The notes beneath the pieces were generated by a model, which worked only from the letters and a program-made list of their open reading frames with translations, ran no database searches and was not told the DNA's origin. From NCBI GenBank assembly GCA_019454705.1, contig JACFNS010000098.1:1-8062 (forward strand): a stretch of DNA of 8,062 nt. The letters run 5' to 3'. Shown one piece after another: positions 5,814 to 8,062 of the stretch. The stretch comes from Taibaiella sp. GTDB lineage: Bacteria; Bacteroidota; Bacteroidia; Chitinophagales; Chitinophagaceae. Numbering within the stretch: position 1 is the stretch's first letter; every line of letters begins with the position of its first letter. Both the position numbers and the translations under genes were made by a program.

Positions 5814-7352
5814 TTATTTCTCCCCGGCTTTCTCCCCCAGTTTGGGTGGTGCAGCGCCTGCCTTTGGCTTAGGTTTGGGGTTCAGGTCTTCTGTCAGCGG
5901 TGTTTTAAAATCTATTACATTTTCCCAGCCAGCTTTCAACTCAATTGCGTCTGTATAAGGTATTACGAGTTCGGGCTGTTTTTTGGCAAAGAGGTCGCCG
6001 GTATCCCATTTACCGTTTTCATTCTCGTCGGATATTATGCGGATATAATACTTATCTGGGTTCAGGCGTCTGATAGTTACAGACGTGTCGGTAACCGGTT
6101 TCTGATAGATTGAATCTTTTTCGGTTCCTATCCTTAATAAATACTTATTGCCATAATACTGTGAGGGCACATGTATGACGATAACACCATAATCCTCTTC
6201 GCCCTTTGTGCGGAAGATATGTTTGGACGGCATAGCCTTGAGTTCGGCCGTATCCTCTGCGAAATCTTTCAGTAGCCTGATAGTATATACCGTATTTTCT
6301 TTCCAATCAGTATTCAGCAGCAGCACTTCTTCTGTTGTGTCACGCTTTAATATATAGGGTACTTCTATTTCCGTCCCCATGCTATCATAACTTACAAATA
6401 TCCTGTCTGTATTATAGGTGTCAATGGGGTTGCTGAATGTGATCCTTATAGGCTTATTAACATCATGTGTTCGTTTTTCTATATCCGCGGTATCTACTGC
6501 CACTGCATAACGTAATTCTTTATCATCAACTTTGTCCGTCCTTTTTTTATTAAAGCCGGGTTTGGCTTGTTTTTTCAAGCTATCATTTTCATCTAAAGAG
6601 TCTGGCGGGACGATTTCTTTGAATACCCTCAGCACTACGGGTTCATTTAGCTTTACACTATCCACAGGTACTACCATCGAATCTATAAAGCCAATTTTCT
6701 CCTCCTCACCGTCATACATCAAATTGCCATTGTCGTCTTTTAATGCATAAATGCGGAAAGTATCTGCCGGGAGGCCCATGAAAACGTACCGGCCTTTTTC
6801 AACCACACGTGTTACATAAACAGGTTTCTCCTTTACTACGGCACTATCAGAAAGAGCAGCGTCATACAACATAAGAGTAATATTCGTTGCATGGTTACCT
6901 GTTTCTGCATCGTAAACAATACCATATAGTTTGAGCGAATCGAAATAGCTACCTGTACTGAATATATAATTAAAGCTCGTGAATGCATTGCCTTCATTCA
7001 GATCTTTGATGGAATTGCCAAAACTAACGCGATAAGTGGTATTATTTTTCAAAAGAGAATCCGGTATTTTGACTGTAAGTTTTTTCCCATTGACAACAGT
7101 GGCTACAGGGACAGGAAGAACCGGTGATACCTGGATTTCCTTGCCGGGTTCATTGAGAGAGATGTACTCATCAAATTCCATGGAAATCCTTGTTACCCTG
7201 GTGTTCAGCAGCGAATCTTTAGGGGATATTTCTACTAATTGCGGAGGAACAGTGTCTTTTTTGCCACCTGTGGGTGGAACAATATTGGCACAACCTGCCA
7301 AAAGCGCCAAAAACATTACAATAAATAAAGTACGTAAAGGGAACGCAGTCAT
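5814..7352 (-). CDS. Ig-like (SbsA/Big_5-type) domain lipoprotein
   Basis: A 512-residue predicted lipoprotein. The N-terminus MTAFPLRTLFIVMFLALLAGC has a basic residue, a hydrophobic core and a clear lipobox LAGC with the acylated Cys at residue 21, followed by the PPTGGKKDTVPP linker characteristic of this Bacteroidota family. Domain reading: an SbsA-type Ig-like domain (~35-134, with MEFDEYI and TTYRVSFG), a beta-sandwich of carboxypeptidase-regulatory or CNA-B type (~139-222) containing a D-x-N-x-N-x3-D loop (Asp206-Asp214), a second Ig-like domain (~295-383), and a second sandwich (~386-483) with a matching loop (Asp442-Asp450). The tail (490-512) is rich in Pro and Lys. The ATG at 7352 is preferred over an in-frame GTG at 7388, which would put 12 residues before a complete signal peptide. 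The likely location is the outer membrane or periplasm; no enzymatic motif is visible and its role is unknown. It is the first gene of the unit with the S9 peptidase. Confidence 0.88.
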   Translation of the reverse strand: MTAFPLRTLFIVMFLALLAGCANIVPPTGGKKDTVPPQLVEISPKDSLLNTRVTRISMEFDEYISLNEPGKEIQVSPVLPVPVATVVNGKKLTVKIPDSLLKNNTTYRVSFGNSIKDLNEGNAFTSFNYIFSTGSYFDSLKLYGIVYDAETGNHATNITLMLYDAALSDSAVVKEKPVYVTRVVEKGRYVFMGLPADTFRIYALKDDNGNLMYDGEEEKIGFIDSMVVPVDSVKLNEPVVLRVFKEIVPPDSLDENDSLKKQAKPGFNKKRTDKVDDKELRYAVAVDTADIEKRTHDVNKPIRITFSNPIDTYNTDRIFVSYDSMGTEIEVPYILKRDTTEEVLLLNTDWKENTVYTIRLLKDFAEDTAELKAMPSKHIFRTKGEEDYGVIVIHVPSQYYGNKYLLRIGTEKDSIYQKPVTDTSVTIRRLNPDKYYIRIISDENENGKWDTGDLFAKKQPELVIPYTDAIELKAGWENVIDFKTPLTEDLNPKPKPKAGAAPPKLGEKAGEK

Positions 7353-7358
7353 CGTGAA

Positions 7359-7366
7359 CAAAAATA
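7359..7366 (-). promoter_or_regulatory. Possible -7 element for the lipoprotein-peptidase unit
   Basis: On the minus strand this reads TATTTTTG, a match to TAnnTTTG, only 6 nt before the lipoprotein ATG. If used, the transcript would be leaderless or nearly so. No good TTTG is seen at -33 spacing, and the tract is T-rich, so this may be chance. The 103-bp divergent gap (7353-7455) must also hold the promoter of the peroxidase gene; the nearest plus-strand match I see is TACTTTTA at 7409-7416, one base off consensus. Confidence 0.22.
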
Positions 7367-7455
7367 AGGATATAACTGTTGTATTCACACTCGTAAACAG
7401 AGGTTACGTACTTTTACATTGGATTTAACTACAAAGACAAACAAATTATTAAATT

Positions 7456-8004
7456 ATGATTTTCAGCATGTTATTTTTATTTAACTGGTTTTCATTTAGT
7501 ACTACACCTGCTCCTGAGGGGCAAATGCACAAGACAATATATGAATATAAAGTAGAGGCATTAGACGGCGGAGTGATTGATTTTTCAGATTTCAAAGGCA
7601 AGAAAGTACTGATTGTAAATACAGCGTCTAAATGCGGCTACACTCCTCAATACGAAGGGCTGGAAGCATTGTACAAAAAATATAAGGGCAAACTGGTAAT
7701 CGTTGGTTTCCCTTCCAACAATTTCGGTTTCCAGGAGCCGGGGTCTAATGAAGATATAGCCGAATTCTGCCAGAAGAACTATGGTGTTACTTTCCCAATG
7801 GCTGCCAAAATAGACGTAAAAGGGAAAGATATGGCTCCCATATATCATTGGCTAACAAAGAAGGAGTATAACAACTACGACAACAGCAGCGTAAAATGGA
7901 ACTTCCAGAAGTACCTGGTAGACGAAGAGGGCAAATTGGTGGGCATATACTCATCGAAAGTAAAACCGGATGACCCGGAATTGATACAAGCTATAGAACA
8001 GTAA
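7456..8004 (+). CDS. Glutathione peroxidase family protein (Cys type, probably thioredoxin-dependent)
   Basis: A thiol peroxidase that reduces H2O2 or organic hydroperoxides. The catalytic tetrad is complete with Cys in place of selenocysteine: Cys60 in NTASKCGYTPQY, Gln93 in FGFQEPG, and Trp148-Asn149 in KWNFQKYL. A second Cys in EFCQKNYG (Cys105) occupies the resolving-cysteine position of two-Cys members, and the loop that binds glutathione in animal enzymes is absent, so thioredoxin is the likely reductant. The usual FPCNQF segment reads FPSNNF (85-90), a variant that leaves the tetrad intact. With the ATG at 7456 the protein has 182 residues and a hydrophobic 22-residue N-terminus (MIFSMLFLFNWFSFS...) that looks like a signal sequence but lacks a basic residue. 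A second ATG at 7525 (Met24), preceded by GAGGGG, would give a cytoplasmic form of usual length (159 residues). It is divergent from the lipoprotein gene and ends at its own terminator. Confidence 0.93.
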   Translation: MIFSMLFLFNWFSFSTTPAPEGQMHKTIYEYKVEALDGGVIDFSDFKGKKVLIVNTASKCGYTPQYEGLEALYKKYKGKLVIVGFPSNNFGFQEPGSNEDIAEFCQKNYGVTFPMAAKIDVKGKDMAPIYHWLTKKEYNNYDNSSVKWNFQKYLVDEEGKLVGIYSSKVKPDDPELIQAIEQ

Positions 8005-8008
8005 AAGG

Positions 8009-8047
8009 CAACAGAAAGCCCGCTCTGTAAGAGCGGGCTTTCTGTTG
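8009..8047 (+). terminator. Strong hairpin terminator after the peroxidase gene, possibly bidirectional
   Basis: A perfect 17-bp stem (arms 8009-8025 and 8031-8047) closes a 5-nt loop TGTAA, starting 4 nt after the stop codon. The core AAGCCCGCTC / GAGCGGGCTT is GC-rich and is followed on the plus strand by TTTCTGTTGT, while the mirror-image arm gives the same T-rich tail on the minus strand. It could therefore stop a convergent gene entering from the right as well. The last 15 bases of the window (8048-8062) show nothing I can assign. Confidence 0.85.
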
Positions 8048-8062
8048 TATATGGCAGGATAT

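Noticed and set aside
7353..7388. GTG start adding twelve residues to the lipoprotein.
   Set aside because: The ATG at 7352 already gives a complete lipoprotein signal peptide of 20 residues before the Cys; a longer leader would place a second hydrophobic stretch before it.

Overview
The window looks like ordinary chromosomal DNA from a member of the Bacteroidota, most likely the Chitinophagaceae or a close relative. The lineage is inferred from protein character: a PTGG-type Ig-like lipoprotein, a QGGP-type S9 peptidase, a small CxxCH haem-binding-domain protein, and a Crp/Fnr gene next to a DinB gene. It also fits that clear Shine-Dalgarno sites are scarce and that TAnnTTTG boxes lie upstream of some genes. 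I see no mobile element, CRISPR array, rRNA, tRNA, integrase or phage gene.

Layout. Seven genes lie on the minus strand and one on the plus strand, and coding density is high; the longest non-coding stretch is 103 bp. Reading the minus strand in its own 5'->3' direction (right to left), the first group is an Ig-like lipoprotein (7352-5814) followed after 27 bp by a secreted S9 peptidase (5786-3765). It closes with a strong intrinsic terminator (3752-3722). A second tight group follows: a membrane-anchored haem-binding (CxxCH) protein (3698-3237), exodeoxyribonuclease III (3240-2470, 4-nt ATGA overlap), a Crp/Fnr-type regulator with a probable TTG start (2462-1884, 7-nt gap) and a DinB-superfamily protein (1817-1239). 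After a 93-bp gap comes 1-pyrroline-5-carboxylate dehydrogenase, pruA (from 1145), which runs off the left edge and lacks roughly its C-terminal third. On the plus strand a thiol (Cys) glutathione peroxidase (7456-8004) is divergent from the lipoprotein gene. It ends in a 17-bp-stem hairpin (8009-8047) that could terminate transcription from both sides.

How the genes may work together. The lipoprotein/peptidase pair is a plausible cell-envelope or periplasmic unit. The haem protein-xth-crp-dinB cluster joins a redox/haem protein, a DNA-repair nuclease, a one-component regulator and a DinB-fold protein, and a peroxidase lies nearby. An oxidative or DNA-damage theme is tempting, but it is inference from proximity only. 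pruA is the second step of proline catabolism and appears separately controlled: a TAnnTTTG box lies 28 nt upstream of its ATG, with an 8-bp inverted repeat on either side of that box.

I found no convincing undescribed multi-gene system. The points most worth a second look are the inverted repeat around the pruA promoter, the apparent internal duplication with two D-x-N-x-N-x3-D loops in the lipoprotein, the composition of the haem-xth-crp-dinB cluster, and the start-site choices for the regulator and the peroxidase.
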